A stretch of DNA of 10,068 bases from an uncultured Corynebacterium sp. (lineage in GTDB: Bacteria > Actinomycetota > Actinomycetes > Mycobacteriales > Mycobacteriaceae). Shown here in pieces: positions 1 through 8,774 of this stretch. The position numbers and the translations under genes were made by a program. Each line of letters opens with the position of its first letter. Position 1 is the first letter of the stretch. Below the pieces are notes generated by a model. The model was not told where the DNA came from. It saw only the letters and a list, made by a program, of their open reading frames with translations, and ran no database searches. The stretch spans positions 1 through 10,068 of the forward strand of contig NZ_CALLDG010000197.1 of the NCBI RefSeq assembly GCF_937999985.1, given 5' to 3'.

Positions 1-1317
1 TGTTCCGGAGCTTCCATGGTGTTGTTAGCAAAGTCCATGTCGCCGCTGACAACGCGCTTCAGGGCGGTGTTTCCGAACAGGCTCATCCACAGCAGGATGA
101 ACAGGAACGGAATGGTCAGCACGCCGACGACGAACTGGCGCAGGGTGCGGCCGCGGGAAATGCGGGCCAGGAACAGGCCGACGAAGGGCGCCCAGGCTAC
201 CCACCAGGCCCAGAAGAACAACGTCCAGGCGCCCATCCATTCCTTGGTGGCCTCCGGGTCCTCGGAGAACGCAAACGTGTCCATCGTCATGCCCGGGAAG
301 GAGGACACATAGTCGCCAATGTTCATCACGAGGGCGTCAAGAAGGAAGGCAGTCTGGCCCGTGACGGTGACGTAGAGGACCAGGCCGATGGCGAGCAACA
401 CGTTGATCTCACTCAGGCGCTTAATGCCCTTGTCCACGCCGGAGATGGCGGACAGGGTGGCGATGCCGACGGCGAAGATGATCAGGCCGGATTGGACGGC
501 CACGCCCTGGTCCCAGCCGAAGATGAGGTGCAGGCCGTAGGTCAGCTGCACCACACCGATGCCCAGGGAAGCCGCGATGCCGAAGACGGTACCCAAGACA
601 GCGGCGATGTCCACTGCGCCGCCGATGGGGCCGTGGATGCGCTTGCCGATCAGCGGGTACAGGGCGCTGCGGATGGCCAGCGGCATGTTCAGGCGATAGG
701 CGTAGTAGCCGAAGGCCATGCCCATCAGGGCATACAGGGCCCAGCCGGTCACGCCATAGTGGAACAGTGCCCACACGACGGCTTGCTCGGCGGCCTCGCG
801 GGTCTGCCCCTCACCTACCGGCGGTGCCATGTACTGGGTGACGGGCTCCGCGACGGCGAAGAACATCAGGTCCACGCCGATGCCGGCGGCGAAAAGCATT
901 GCCGACCAGGAGAACAGGCGGAACTGTGGGCGGGAGTGGTCCGGCCCCAGGCGGATGTTGCCCGACTTCGAGAAGGCGACCACTAGGACGAAGATCACAG
1001 CGACCGTTGCGGTGACGATGTAGAACCAGCCGAGGTTGGTGGAGATCCAGCCGGTCACGGTGCCTAGAGTGTCTTTGGCCTGCTCACGACCGAAGAAAGC
1101 ATAGAGGGCGACGGCCAGGATGCCGAGTGCCGAGACGATGAAGACAGGCCAGTTGGTCTTGGGGTCCGTTACTTCACCCGGCGAATAGCTCTCGCGGTCG
1201 TTAACATCAAAAGAGCCGACGATCACTCGCGGAGCAGAGGCTTTTTTTCCTGCTCACGATGCGCCGAGAGGCGCTTTCGGCCGCCTCCGGCTGATGGTCG
1301 TTTTCGGGATTTGTCAT
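1..1317 (-). CDS. betT: BCCT-family choline transporter BetT, 3' end outside window, frameshifted near start
   Basis: This is a sodium- or proton-coupled choline uptake protein of the inner membrane, supplying choline to the divergent choline dehydrogenase. If one A is removed from the A7 run at 1242-1248, the product reads for 438 codons to the window edge. A hydrophilic N-terminus of about 55 residues is followed by repeated membrane segments. Hallmarks are AGIGVDLMFFAVAEPVTQYM (residues 144-163), HYGVTGWALYALMGMAFGYY (about 186-205), SGVDKGIKRLSEIN (292-305) and the Trp-rich BCCT segment FFWAWWVAWAPFVGLFLARI (367-386). These match E. coli BetT better than the betaine carriers BetP or EctP. 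The ATG at 1317 has a strong RBS, but in the written sequence that frame stops at TGA 1209-1207 after 36 codons. The main frame is open only from just after a TGA at 1256-1254, and its sole early start is GTG at 1226 without a clear RBS. Family assignment is very secure; whether the gene is intact is not. Confidence 0.92.
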
Positions 1318-1320
1318 GTA

Positions 1321-1340
1321 GTTCTCCTCTTGTTCTCCTC
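1321..1340 (-). promoter_or_regulatory. betT ribosome binding site, tandem GAGGAGAAC
   Basis: Read on the minus strand, two copies of GAGGAGAAC lie at 1340-1332 and 1329-1321, separated by AA. The second GAGGAG ends six bases before the ATG at 1317, which is ideal spacing. This makes the ATG the intended start, so the downstream stop in that frame looks like a frameshift and not a wrong start choice. Confidence 0.75.
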
Positions 1341-1404
1341 GATCGCTTCCTCGCCAAAGGGAGTTCATTTTCTCAGAAATACAATTTCCTAGAGTACACA
1401 GGTC

Positions 1405-1410
1405 ATTCTA
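1405..1410 (-). promoter_or_regulatory. Candidate -10 element of betT
   Basis: Minus-strand TAGAAT differs by one base from TATAAT and lies about 90 bases upstream of the betT ATG. No convincing -35 hexamer was seen at 16-18 bases upstream, which is common in corynebacterial promoters. Inferred from sequence only. Confidence 0.3.
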
Positions 1411-1445
1411 ATTTTCCAGTGTTCCCCCTCATATAGGTGTTAATT

Positions 1446-1467
1446 ACTACCTCACTAGCGAGGTAGT
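1446..1467. promoter_or_regulatory. 22-bp palindrome, probable operator between betT and betA
   Basis: Left arm ACTACCTC (1446-1453) and right arm GAGGTAGT (1460-1467) are perfect inverted repeats around A-CTAG-C. CTAG is itself palindromic, so only one base pair of the 22-bp dyad fails. It sits in the AT-rich middle of the divergent intergenic region. There is no T-run on either side, so it looks like a protein-binding site for a dimeric regulator and not a terminator. The regulator, perhaps BetI-like, is not encoded in this window. Confidence 0.6.
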
Positions 1468-1512
1468 TTAATCATGCTCTTTACCTGCTATCTAGCGAAT
1501 TAAAAAAGAAAA

Positions 1513-1533
1513 TGGCATACTAGTAAACGTTCA
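1513..1533 (+). promoter_or_regulatory. Candidate betA extended -10 with adjoining AACGTT dyad
   Basis: TG at 1513-1514 precedes CATACT at 1516-1521, which resembles an extended -10 (TGnTANNNT type). Immediately downstream is TAAACGTTCA (1524-1533), centred on the palindrome AACGTT. It resembles the TGAACGTTCA-like core I recall for BetI (TetR-family) operators, differing at one base. A site there would overlap the transcription start and suit a repressor. The -35 is weak. This rests on similarity by eye only. Confidence 0.3.
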
Positions 1534-1561
1534 GTCATTTAACTAGGAGGCGAGTGAATAG

Positions 1562-3346
1562 ATGGGCTTCATCGACAAGCTGATTCCAGGAAAGAAGAAC
1601 GACACCAAAGGCCAGGTAATCGAAGACCGTCGTCGGGATATCGTCATCGTCGGCGGCGGATCCGCAGGTTCCGTATTGGCCAACCGGCTTTCTGAAGACT
1701 CCACCAAGGACGTCATGGTCCTGGAGGCCGGGCGCCCGGACTCCCTGTGGGATCTGTTCATCCACATGCCAGCGGCGTTCTCCTTCCCCATCGGCGACAA
1801 GCACTACGACTGGCAGTACGAATCCGAGCCGGAACCGGAGATGAACGGCCGTCGTATCTACCACGCCCGCGGCAAGGTGCTGGGTGGCTCCTCCTCCATC
1901 AACGGCATGATCTTCCAGCGCGGCAACCCGATGGACTACGAAAAGTGGGGCAAGCTGCCCGGCATGTCCAACTGGGGCTGGAGCCACGTCCTGCCCTACT
2001 TCAACAAGATGGAAACCGCTCTGGGCGCAGACGCCAACGACCCGCGCCGCGGCCACAACGGCCCGCTGAAGCTGACCCGCGGACCGGCCACCAGCCCGCT
2101 TTTCCAGGCCTTCTTCAAGTCCGTCCAGCAGGCCGGCTACAACCTCACCAACGACGTCAACGGCTACCGCCAGGAGGGCTTCGCCCCCTTCGACCGCAAC
2201 ATCCTGGGCGGCAAGCGCCTGTCCGCCGCCCGCGCCTACCTGCACCCGGTCATGAACCGCAAGAACCTGGACGTGCGTACCCGCGCCTACACCACGCAGG
2301 TCATCCTCGAAAACGGCAAGGCCGTGGGCGTGGAGTACCAGTGGAAGGGTCAGACCCACCGCGTCTTCGCCGACAAGGTCATCCTCTGTGGCGGCGCCTT
2401 CAACACCCCGCAGCTGCTGGAGCTGTCCGGCATCGGTGACCGCGAGGTCCTGGAAAAGGCTGGCGTCGAAGTCAAGAAACACCTGCCCGGTGTGGGCAAC
2501 AACCTGCAGGATCACCTCGAGGTCTACGTGCAGTACAACTGCACCCAGCCGGTGAGCTCCCAGCCGTACTACAAGATGATCAACCGCCCGTTCATCGGCC
2601 TGCAGTGGCTGCTGACCCACCGCGGCCCGGTTGCGTCCTCCCACTTCGAGGCCGGCGGCTTCGCCCGCTCCAACGAGAACGAGGACTACCCGAACCTGAT
2701 GTTCCACTTCCTGCCGATGGCGATTCGTTACGACGGTTCCCAGCCGGAGGGCGAGCACGGCTTCCAGTTCCACGTCGGCCCGATGTACTCCGACACCAAG
2801 GGCCACGTGCACATCAAGTCGAACGACCCGAAGGACAAGCCGGAGATCCTGTTCAACTACCTGGCCACCGAGCAGGACCGCCGCGAGTGGGTCGAGGCCG
2901 TGCGCACCTCCCGCAAGCTGCTGGACACCCCGGCGATGAAGGAATTCACCGACGGCGAGATCTCCCCCGGCTCCGCTGTGGAGACCGACGAGGAGATCCT
3001 GGAGTGGGTCCGCAACGACGCAGAGACCGCTCTGCACCCGTCTTGCACCGCCAAGATGGGCCCGGCGGACGACGAAATGGCCGTTGTCGACCCGGAGACC
3101 ATGCAGGTCCACGGCGTTGAGGGTCTGTACATCGCCGATGCTTCGGTCATGCCGATCATCACCAACGGCAACATCTACGCACCGGTCGTCATGCTTGCCG
3201 AGAAGGCCGCCGACCTGATCAAGGGCGACAAGCCCCTGGATCCGATCGACATCCCCTTCTACCACGCGAAGCAGGACATGCCGCTGTACGCAGAGGGCGA
3301 AGAGCCCCGCGATCACGTCAACGCCATCCCGGGCGCTGACCACTAA
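1562..3346 (+). CDS. betA: Choline dehydrogenase BetA (GMC oxidoreductase)
   Basis: This 594-residue FAD flavoprotein oxidises choline to betaine aldehyde, and family members can also take the aldehyde on to glycine betaine. No betB aldehyde dehydrogenase is seen nearby. The FAD dinucleotide-binding motif [17 protein letters not shown] spans residues 30-46, with the ribose-binding acid at E55 in LEAG. GMC signature 1 is at about 104-126 ([12 protein letters not shown]) and signature 2 at 277-292 ([16 protein letters not shown]). The catalytic pair is His492 in [10 protein letters not shown] and Asn537 in [19 protein letters not shown]. About 25 polar residues precede the FAD fold, and about 35 acidic or proline-containing residues follow the usual end, both longer than in E. 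coli BetA. The ATG start follows AGGAGG (1545-1550) with 11 bases of spacing. It is divergent from the choline transporter, as in classic bet loci. An alternative GMC alcohol substrate is possible, but the context favours choline. Confidence 0.93.
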   Translation: MGFIDKLIPGKKNDTKGQVIEDRRRDIVIVGGGSAGSVLANRLSEDSTKDVMVLEAGRPDSLWDLFIHMPAAFSFPIGDKHYDWQYESEPEPEMNGRRIYHARGKVLGGSSSINGMIFQRGNPMDYEKWGKLPGMSNWGWSHVLPYFNKMETALGADANDPRRGHNGPLKLTRGPATSPLFQAFFKSVQQAGYNLTNDVNGYRQEGFAPFDRNILGGKRLSAARAYLHPVMNRKNLDVRTRAYTTQVILENGKAVGVEYQWKGQTHRVFADKVILCGGAFNTPQLLELSGIGDREVLEKAGVEVKKHLPGVGNNLQDHLEVYVQYNCTQPVSSQPYYKMINRPFIGLQWLLTHRGPVASSHFEAGGFARSNENEDYPNLMFHFLPMAIRYDGSQPEGEHGFQFHVGPMYSDTKGHVHIKSNDPKDKPEILFNYLATEQDRREWVEAVRTSRKLLDTPAMKEFTDGEISPGSAVETDEEILEWVRNDAETALHPSCTAKMGPADDEMAVVDPETMQVHGVEGLYIADASVMPIITNGNIYAPVVMLAEKAADLIKGDKPLDPIDIPFYHAKQDMPLYAEGEEPRDHVNAIPGADH

Positions 3347-3349
3347 GTT

Positions 3350-4198
3350 TTAGGGCTCCAGCCCGTCCAGATACGCCCGATCTGCCTTGGATAGCTCCAC
3401 GTTATCCAGCAGATCCGGGCGTATTTTTTTGGTCCTGGCGAGGGATTGTTCGCGCCGCCACTGCGCAATCTTCGCGTGGTTGCCGCTAAACAGCACGTCC
3501 GGCACGTCTAGCCCGCGCCACTGCCGGGGGCGCGTGTAGCTGGAGCCTTCTAGCAGCCCGTCCTGGAAGGAATCCTCCTGGTGGCTGGCCTGGTTGCCCA
3601 GCACGCCGGGGATCAGCCGCACCATCGCCTCGGCCATAACCAGCACGGCGACCTCCCCGCCGATCAGCACATAGTCGCCAATGCTGACTTCTTCCACGCG
3701 GTAGCGGTTCTGTGCGTCCTCCACCACTCGCTGGTCGATGCCCTCGTACCGGCCGCAGGCAAACACGACGTGTTCTTCGGTGCTCCACCGTTCTGCCATG
3801 TCTTGGGTGAACGGTTTTCCTGCGGGTGTGGGGACAATAAGCAGAGGTTTTGTGACGCCACCCGCTTCCTCACTTAAACGCTCAGCATCGCTGTCGCCTG
3901 TGGCTGGCAGCAGGTTGCGCTTGTGCTCGGCGGAGCTCTCCAGGTCGCTGACAGTTGCCGCCGGGCCGGTGCCGGCCGCGACGTCGTCGAGGGCCGGCCC
4001 CCAGACCTCGGGCTTCATCACCATGCCGGGGCCACCGCCGCACGGAGTGGAATCCACCGACTGGTGGACGTCGCTGGTCCAGGCGCGCAGGTTATGCACG
4101 CCAACGCTTAGGATCCCCTGTTCGATGGCTTTACCCAGGAGCGCGTGGCGCAGCGGCTCTAAGTATTCGGGGAAGATCGTTATTACGTCTAGGCGCAA
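3350..4198 (-). CDS. trmD: tRNA (guanine-N1)-methyltransferase TrmD
   Basis: TrmD methylates G37 next to the anticodon using S-adenosylmethionine and so prevents +1 frameshifting. It is a SPOUT-class enzyme with a C-terminal trefoil knot. Visible family motifs are LDVITIFPEYLEPL at the N-terminus, GGGPGMVMKP (54-63), ACGRYEGIDQRV (147-158), SIGDYVLIGGE (172-182), and EDSFQDGLL (208-216), where Asp209 corresponds to the family's catalytic Asp. GNHAKIAQWRR follows at 239-249. The protein has 282 residues, longer than the roughly 230-260 typical of the family. The extra length is mainly a polar insert at about residues 78-117 between the GGGPGMVM segment and the LLIVPTPAG strand. The start is TTG at 4198, two bases after the rimM stop, with GGAG 11 bases upstream inside rimM. 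Its last codons double as the betA terminator. Confidence 0.96.
   Translation of the reverse strand: MRLDVITIFPEYLEPLRHALLGKAIEQGILSVGVHNLRAWTSDVHQSVDSTPCGGGPGMVMKPEVWGPALDDVAAGTGPAATVSDLESSAEHKRNLLPATGDSDAERLSEEAGGVTKPLLIVPTPAGKPFTQDMAERWSTEEHVVFACGRYEGIDQRVVEDAQNRYRVEEVSIGDYVLIGGEVAVLVMAEAMVRLIPGVLGNQASHQEDSFQDGLLEGSSYTRPRQWRGLDVPDVLFSGNHAKIAQWRREQSLARTKKIRPDLLDNVELSKADRAYLDGLEP
3371..3430 (+). terminator. Intrinsic terminator of betA, embedded in the trmD coding sequence
   Basis: A long hairpin on the plus strand is followed by an uninterrupted T-run. ATACGCCCG (3371-3379) pairs with CGGGCGTAT (3416-3424), ATCTGC (3380-3385) with GCAGAT (3409-3414), and TGGATA (3388-3393) with TATCCA (3403-3408). 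C3415 is a one-base bulge, and C3386-T3387 a two-base bulge. That gives 21 base pairs, a nine-base loop and T's through 3430. On the minus strand no T-run follows, so it acts in the betA direction only. It lies 24 bases after the betA stop and wholly inside the 3' end of trmD. Confidence 0.85.
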
Positions 4199-4200
4199 AA

Positions 4201-4764
4201 CTAGCTCAGCTCCAAAAGCCCCTCGGGCGGGGTGAGTACGAGGATCTCCTCTTCCAGGTCCACCACCGGGACAATCTGGTGGCGGAAGGGAACGAGCACT
4301 TCCTTGCCGGCGGTCGGCAGCTGGGATTCGGCGTCAATAAGAATAACGAGCAGCTGCCCTGCCGGAGTGTGCTCAACGGCGACGACCTCCCCCACCAGAT
4401 CGCCGAGCTGGATCTCGTCGCTCTCCAGATCCGTGCCGGGGGCGAGGAGGTAGGCGGTGAGGCCTTCGAGTTCGTGGTCGTAGAAACCATCGTCGTCCTC
4501 ATCGTGCACGGGGGCGGCGAAGAAGCGCACGCCACGCAGGGACTCGGCGGCCGTGCGGTCGGCGACCTCCTCGAAGGTGACCAGCAGGCGCCCCTGGTGC
4601 GGGCGGAAGGAACGGACGGTCAAGGACAGCTCCTTGCCCGCTTGCTTGCCTTTCAACACCTCGCCGGTGGCGAAACGCTGGTCGGGGGTGTCCGTCGTGG
4701 GATCGACGACCACCTCTCCCCGTACGCCATGGGGTTTGATCACCCGGCCGATCTGCAACTCCAT
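4201..4764 (-). CDS. rimM: 16S rRNA processing factor RimM
   Basis: RimM is a cytoplasmic assembly factor that binds ribosomal protein S19 and helps mature the 30S head. The 187-residue protein has the N-terminal RimM barrel (about 1-85, with QIGRVIKPHGVRGEV at 4-18) and a C-terminal PRC-type barrel (about 92-180). Motifs are YDHELEGL (95-102), LGDLVGEV (120-127), EVLVPF (155-160) and IVPVVDLEEEILVLTPPEGL. Length is normal for actinobacteria. The ATG is three bases downstream of the gdhA stop, and its stop is two bases before trmD, so all three genes are probably cotranscribed. No good RBS is seen directly before the ATG, which suggests translational coupling to gdhA. Confidence 0.96.
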   Translation of the reverse strand: MELQIGRVIKPHGVRGEVVVDPTTDTPDQRFATGEVLKGKQAGKELSLTVRSFRPHQGRLLVTFEEVADRTAAESLRGVRFFAAPVHDEDDDGFYDHELEGLTAYLLAPGTDLESDEIQLGDLVGEVVAVEHTPAGQLLVILIDAESQLPTAGKEVLVPFRHQIVPVVDLEEEILVLTPPEGLLELS

Positions 4765-4767
4765 AGG

Positions 4768-6189
<1,422 letters not shown>

Positions 6190-6276
6190 CTCCCCATGAC
6201 TGACAACACATTCAAGTGGTGCACTCGGGGGCAATTGCCACACCAGACAACCTGAGAACCATCCCGATAACACAGA

Positions 6277-6315
6277 GAAAACCCCAGGTGAGTAGTAAAT
6301 ACTCAACCTGGGGTT
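6277..6315 (-). terminator. Intrinsic terminator of rpsP
   Basis: AACCCCAGGT (6280-6289) and ACCTGGGGTT (6306-6315) are perfect 10-bp inverted repeats. Inside them GAGTA (6290-6294) pairs with TACTC (6300-6304), leaving one bulged base (6305) and a five-base loop. On the minus strand the stem ends in TTTTCTCTG, a short T-tract. It begins 34 bases after the rpsP stop and separates rpsP from gdhA-rimM-trmD. Confidence 0.8.
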
Positions 6316-6349
6316 GGAAAGCCGGTGGCGGTGCGCACCGCCGCTGCTT

Positions 6350-6844
6350 TTACTCTGCGGACTCAGCCTCAGCCTTCTCGGCCTCCTCAGCAGCCTTAGC
6401 AGCAGCCTCTTCCTCAGCGGCAGCCTCAGCAGCGGCCTTAGCCTCTGCCTCTTCCTTGGCCTTGCGCTTCTTCTCGGTGATGGCCTCAGCGGTCGGACCA
6501 TCAGCAGCCTCAGCCAGAGCCTCGTTGAACAGGTCCAGCTTGGACTTCTTCTCCTCGGCCACCTTCAGGGTGCCCTCGGCGCCCTCGATGCCCTTGTGCT
6601 TCTGCCAGTCGCCGGTGATCTTCAGCAGAGCCAGAACCGGCTCGGTCGGCTGTGCACCGACGCCCAGCCAGTACTGTGCGCGCTCAGAGTCGATCTGGAT
6701 CAGGGACGGCTCCTGGGTCGGCTGGTAGATGCCCAGGTTCTCGATGATCTTTCCGGAACGCTTGGTTCGAGCATCCTGAACGACGACGCGGTACTCCGGG
6801 GTACGGATCTTACCCAGGCGCTGCAGCTTAATCTTGACGGCCAT
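6350..6844 (-). CDS. rpsP: 30S ribosomal protein S16 with long Ala/Glu/Lys tail
   Basis: S16 is a primary-binding protein of the 30S body. The family core fills residues 1-82: [20 protein letters not shown], then [38 protein letters not shown] and [13 protein letters not shown]. The remaining 80 residues are a low-complexity, highly charged tail of Lys, Glu and Ala, probably helical or disordered, as often found in actinobacterial S16 but absent from the roughly 82-residue E. coli protein. The start ATG has AAAGGAG seven bases upstream. In many bacteria rpsP begins an rpsP-rimM-trmD-rplS operon. Here a terminator and gdhA intervene, and rplS is not present in the window. Confidence 0.97.
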   Translation of the reverse strand: MAVKIKLQRLGKIRTPEYRVVVQDARTKRSGKIIENLGIYQPTQEPSLIQIDSERAQYWLGVGAQPTEPVLALLKITGDWQKHKGIEGAEGTLKVAEEKKSKLDLFNEALAEAADGPTAEAITEKKRKAKEEAEAKAAAEAAAEEEAAAKAAEEAEKAEAESAE

Positions 6845-6920
6845 GTGATGGCTCCTTTTCTTCTAGTTGGTCACTGGGCAGTTCAGACACTCTGCGAAAA
6901 ATCTCTGCGGATAACCCGCT

Positions 6921-6945
6921 AAAAAATTTTTCCGGCCAGAGCCGG
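6921..6945 (-). terminator. Possible ffh terminator
   Basis: On the minus strand a five-base-pair GC stem (CCGGC, 6945-6941, with GCCGG, 6936-6932, and a four-base loop) is followed by AAAAA and then TTTTTT (6926-6921). The A5 between stem and T-run and the short stem make it weak. The AT-rich stretch might instead belong to the rpsP promoter. It lies about 130 bases past the ffh stop. Confidence 0.35.
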
Positions 6946-7075
6946 TTCAACCCTTCGTATTTTTGCTGCGCGTGACCACCGGCCGACCGTGGTCGGGGAC
7001 GGTGTTACACAGACAACCTGCATAAGTGTAGTAGCCGGCACCCACGGGAACCAAATCCCCTGCTGGAGGTGCCCT

Positions 7076-8659
7076 CTACTTCTTCGGGAAGTTCATCTTC
7101 GACAGGTCAATGCCCTCGAAGCCCGGGGGAAGCTGCTCCTGCATCTTCTCCAGGTCCTTCATGCTGGGCATTCCGCCGCCCATACCCGGCATCCCCGGCA
7201 TGCCAGGCATCCCCTGGCCGCCGCCCATGCCCTTACGCATGTTCTTGCGCTTCTTGGCGTTTTTGCCCTTCTTGCCCTTGCGGTGCACCTTCTGCTTCTT
7301 CGTTGCAGATCGGCCGCCCATGCCGAACTGGCCGGCCATCTTGCCCATCATCTTCTTGGCCTCGAAGAATCGGTCGACCAGCTTATTCACGTCAGAAACG
7401 CTCACGCCAGAACCATTTGCGATGCGCTTGCGACGGGAGGCGTTCAGGATCTTCGGGTCCTGGCGCTCGGCCGGCGTCATGCCGCGGATGATGGCCTGGA
7501 TGCGGTCCAATTCCTTTTCATCCACCATGTCGGCCATCTTCGACATCTGGGAGCCACCGGGCATCATCTTCAGGATGTTGCCCAAAGGCCCCATCTTGCG
7601 GATCATCAGCATCTGCTCGAGGAAGTCCTCCAGCGTTAGGTCGCCGGAGGCCATGCGCATGGCGGAGTCTTCGGCCTTTTCGGCGTCCAGAACCTGCTCG
7701 GCCTGCTCGATCAGGGTGAGCACGTCACCCATGCCGAGGATGCGGTTGGCCATGCGATCCGGGTGGAAGATGTCGAAGTCTTCCTGCTTCTCGCCGGTGG
7801 AGGCGAACAGGATCGGCTTGCCGGTGACCTCGCGGATCGACAGCGCGGCACCACCGCGGGCGTCGCCATCCAGCTTGGTCAGGACGACACCCGTGAAGTC
7901 CACGCCATCGCGGAACGCCTCGGCCGTAGTAACGGCATCCTGGCCGATCATGGCGTCAATAACAAAAAGCACCTCGTCGGGCTCCACCGCATCGCGGATG
8001 TTGCGCGCCTGGCGCATGAGTTCCTCGTCAATGCCCAAGCGACCCGCGGTATCGATAATGACGATGTCGTGCTGGCTGCGGTAAGCCTCCTCGATACCGC
8101 GCTGCGCGACGTCGACCGGGTCACCGTGGCTGGTGCCCATCTCGTGGTCGTGGGAATCCAGGCTGGTGCCCGGATCCGGAGCGAAAGTCTTTACGCCGGC
8201 GCGCTCGCCGACGATCTGCAGCTGCTGCACCGCACCCGGGCGCTGCAGGTCACAGGCCACCAGCATGGGAGTGTGGCCCTGCTTGGCCAGGTGCAGGGCC
8301 AGCTTGCCGGCCAGGGTGGTCTTACCGGCACCCTGCAGACCGGCCAGCATGATGACTGTCGGCGGGTGCTTAGCCAGGTTCAGCCTGCGGGTCTCGCCGC
8401 CGAGGATCTCCTTGAGCTCCTCGTTGACGATCTTGATAACCTGCTGGGCCGGGTTCAGCGCCTCAGATACCTCTGCCCCGGCGGCGCGCTCCTTGATGCG
8501 CTTAATAAAGGCACGCACCACCGGGAGGGATACGTCTGCCTCCAACAGCGCAAGGCGGATCTCGCGCGCGGTGGCATTAATATCAGCCTCGGACAGCTTG
8601 CCCTTGCCACGAAGGCCCTTCATGGCAGATTGCAGGCGGTCTGACAAAGACTCAAACAC
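7076..8659 (-). CDS. ffh: Signal recognition particle GTPase Ffh (SRP54)
   Basis: Ffh binds 4.5S RNA and signal sequences of nascent membrane proteins, then docks with FtsY at the membrane. The 527 residues show the N domain (about 1-90), the G domain (about 100-300) and the M domain (from about 330). GTPase motifs are GLQGAGKTT (107-115), DLQRPGA (137-143), DTAGR (203-207), TKLDGDARGG (261-270) and the closing PILFASTGEKQEDF (282-295). The RNA-binding SRRKRIANGSG is at 408-418. The M domain ends in a Lys/Arg-rich stretch (about 453-476) and a Gly/Met/Pro segment with repeated PGM triplets (about 479-500). A slightly long His/Asp-containing loop (about 166-181) precedes GDPVDVA. The start codon is GTG at 8659, with GGGAG nine bases upstream. 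It follows the PII gene by 115 bases and probably has its own promoter. Confidence 0.97.
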   Translation of the reverse strand: MFESLSDRLQSAMKGLRGKGKLSEADINATAREIRLALLEADVSLPVVRAFIKRIKERAAGAEVSEALNPAQQVIKIVNEELKEILGGETRRLNLAKHPPTVIMLAGLQGAGKTTLAGKLALHLAKQGHTPMLVACDLQRPGAVQQLQIVGERAGVKTFAPDPGTSLDSHDHEMGTSHGDPVDVAQRGIEEAYRSQHDIVIIDTAGRLGIDEELMRQARNIRDAVEPDEVLFVIDAMIGQDAVTTAEAFRDGVDFTGVVLTKLDGDARGGAALSIREVTGKPILFASTGEKQEDFDIFHPDRMANRILGMGDVLTLIEQAEQVLDAEKAEDSAMRMASGDLTLEDFLEQMLMIRKMGPLGNILKMMPGGSQMSKMADMVDEKELDRIQAIIRGMTPAERQDPKILNASRRKRIANGSGVSVSDVNKLVDRFFEAKKMMGKMAGQFGMGGRSATKKQKVHRKGKKGKNAKKRKNMRKGMGGGQGMPGMPGMPGMGGGMPSMKDLEKMQEQLPPGFEGIDLSKMNFPKK

Positions 8660-8693
8660 TACTTAGTGCTCCCTTGTAGGTATCGGAGGTTGG

Positions 8694-8699
8694 CTTATA
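8694..8699 (-). promoter_or_regulatory. Candidate -10 element of ffh
   Basis: Minus-strand TATAAG, one base from TATAAT, lies 35 bases upstream of the ffh GTG start in the only gap between the PII gene and ffh. The -35 region is weak. It suggests ffh is transcribed separately from amtB and the PII gene. Confidence 0.4.
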
Positions 8700-8774
8700 A
8701 CTCCCCTAGCTTAGCCAGTGGCCTACACGACAGTCACATTTCACCGGTGTTTTAGCGCGTTTTAGACCGCCGTT

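Noticed and set aside
1242..1248. Programmed -1 frameshifting at A7-G in betT
   Set aside because: The run resembles an A-AAA-AAG slippery site, but entering the transporter frame requires skipping one base (+1 sense), not slipping back one. Loss of one A by error, mutation or transcriptional slippage fits better.
1535..3343. Open frame of 602 codons on the minus strand opposite betA
   Set aside because: It mirrors betA codon phase: high GC at third positions removes stops from the antisense frame. The protein is a Val/Leu/Asp/Gly/His-rich composition with no recognisable motif, while betA has clear catalytic motifs.
7179..7222. Tandem DNA repeat or CRISPR-like array in the 3' part of ffh
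   Set aside because: The repetition comes from PGM codons in the Ffh tail; units are short and imperfect with no spacers.
7763..8644. Long plus-strand frames opposite ffh
   Set aside because: ffh carries all SRP GTPase motifs in one minus-strand frame; the opposite frames are low-information shadows.
8660..8774. Remnant of glnD between the PII gene and ffh
   Set aside because: The 115-base gap is too short and shows no nucleotidyltransferase or ACT-domain coding trace in any frame.
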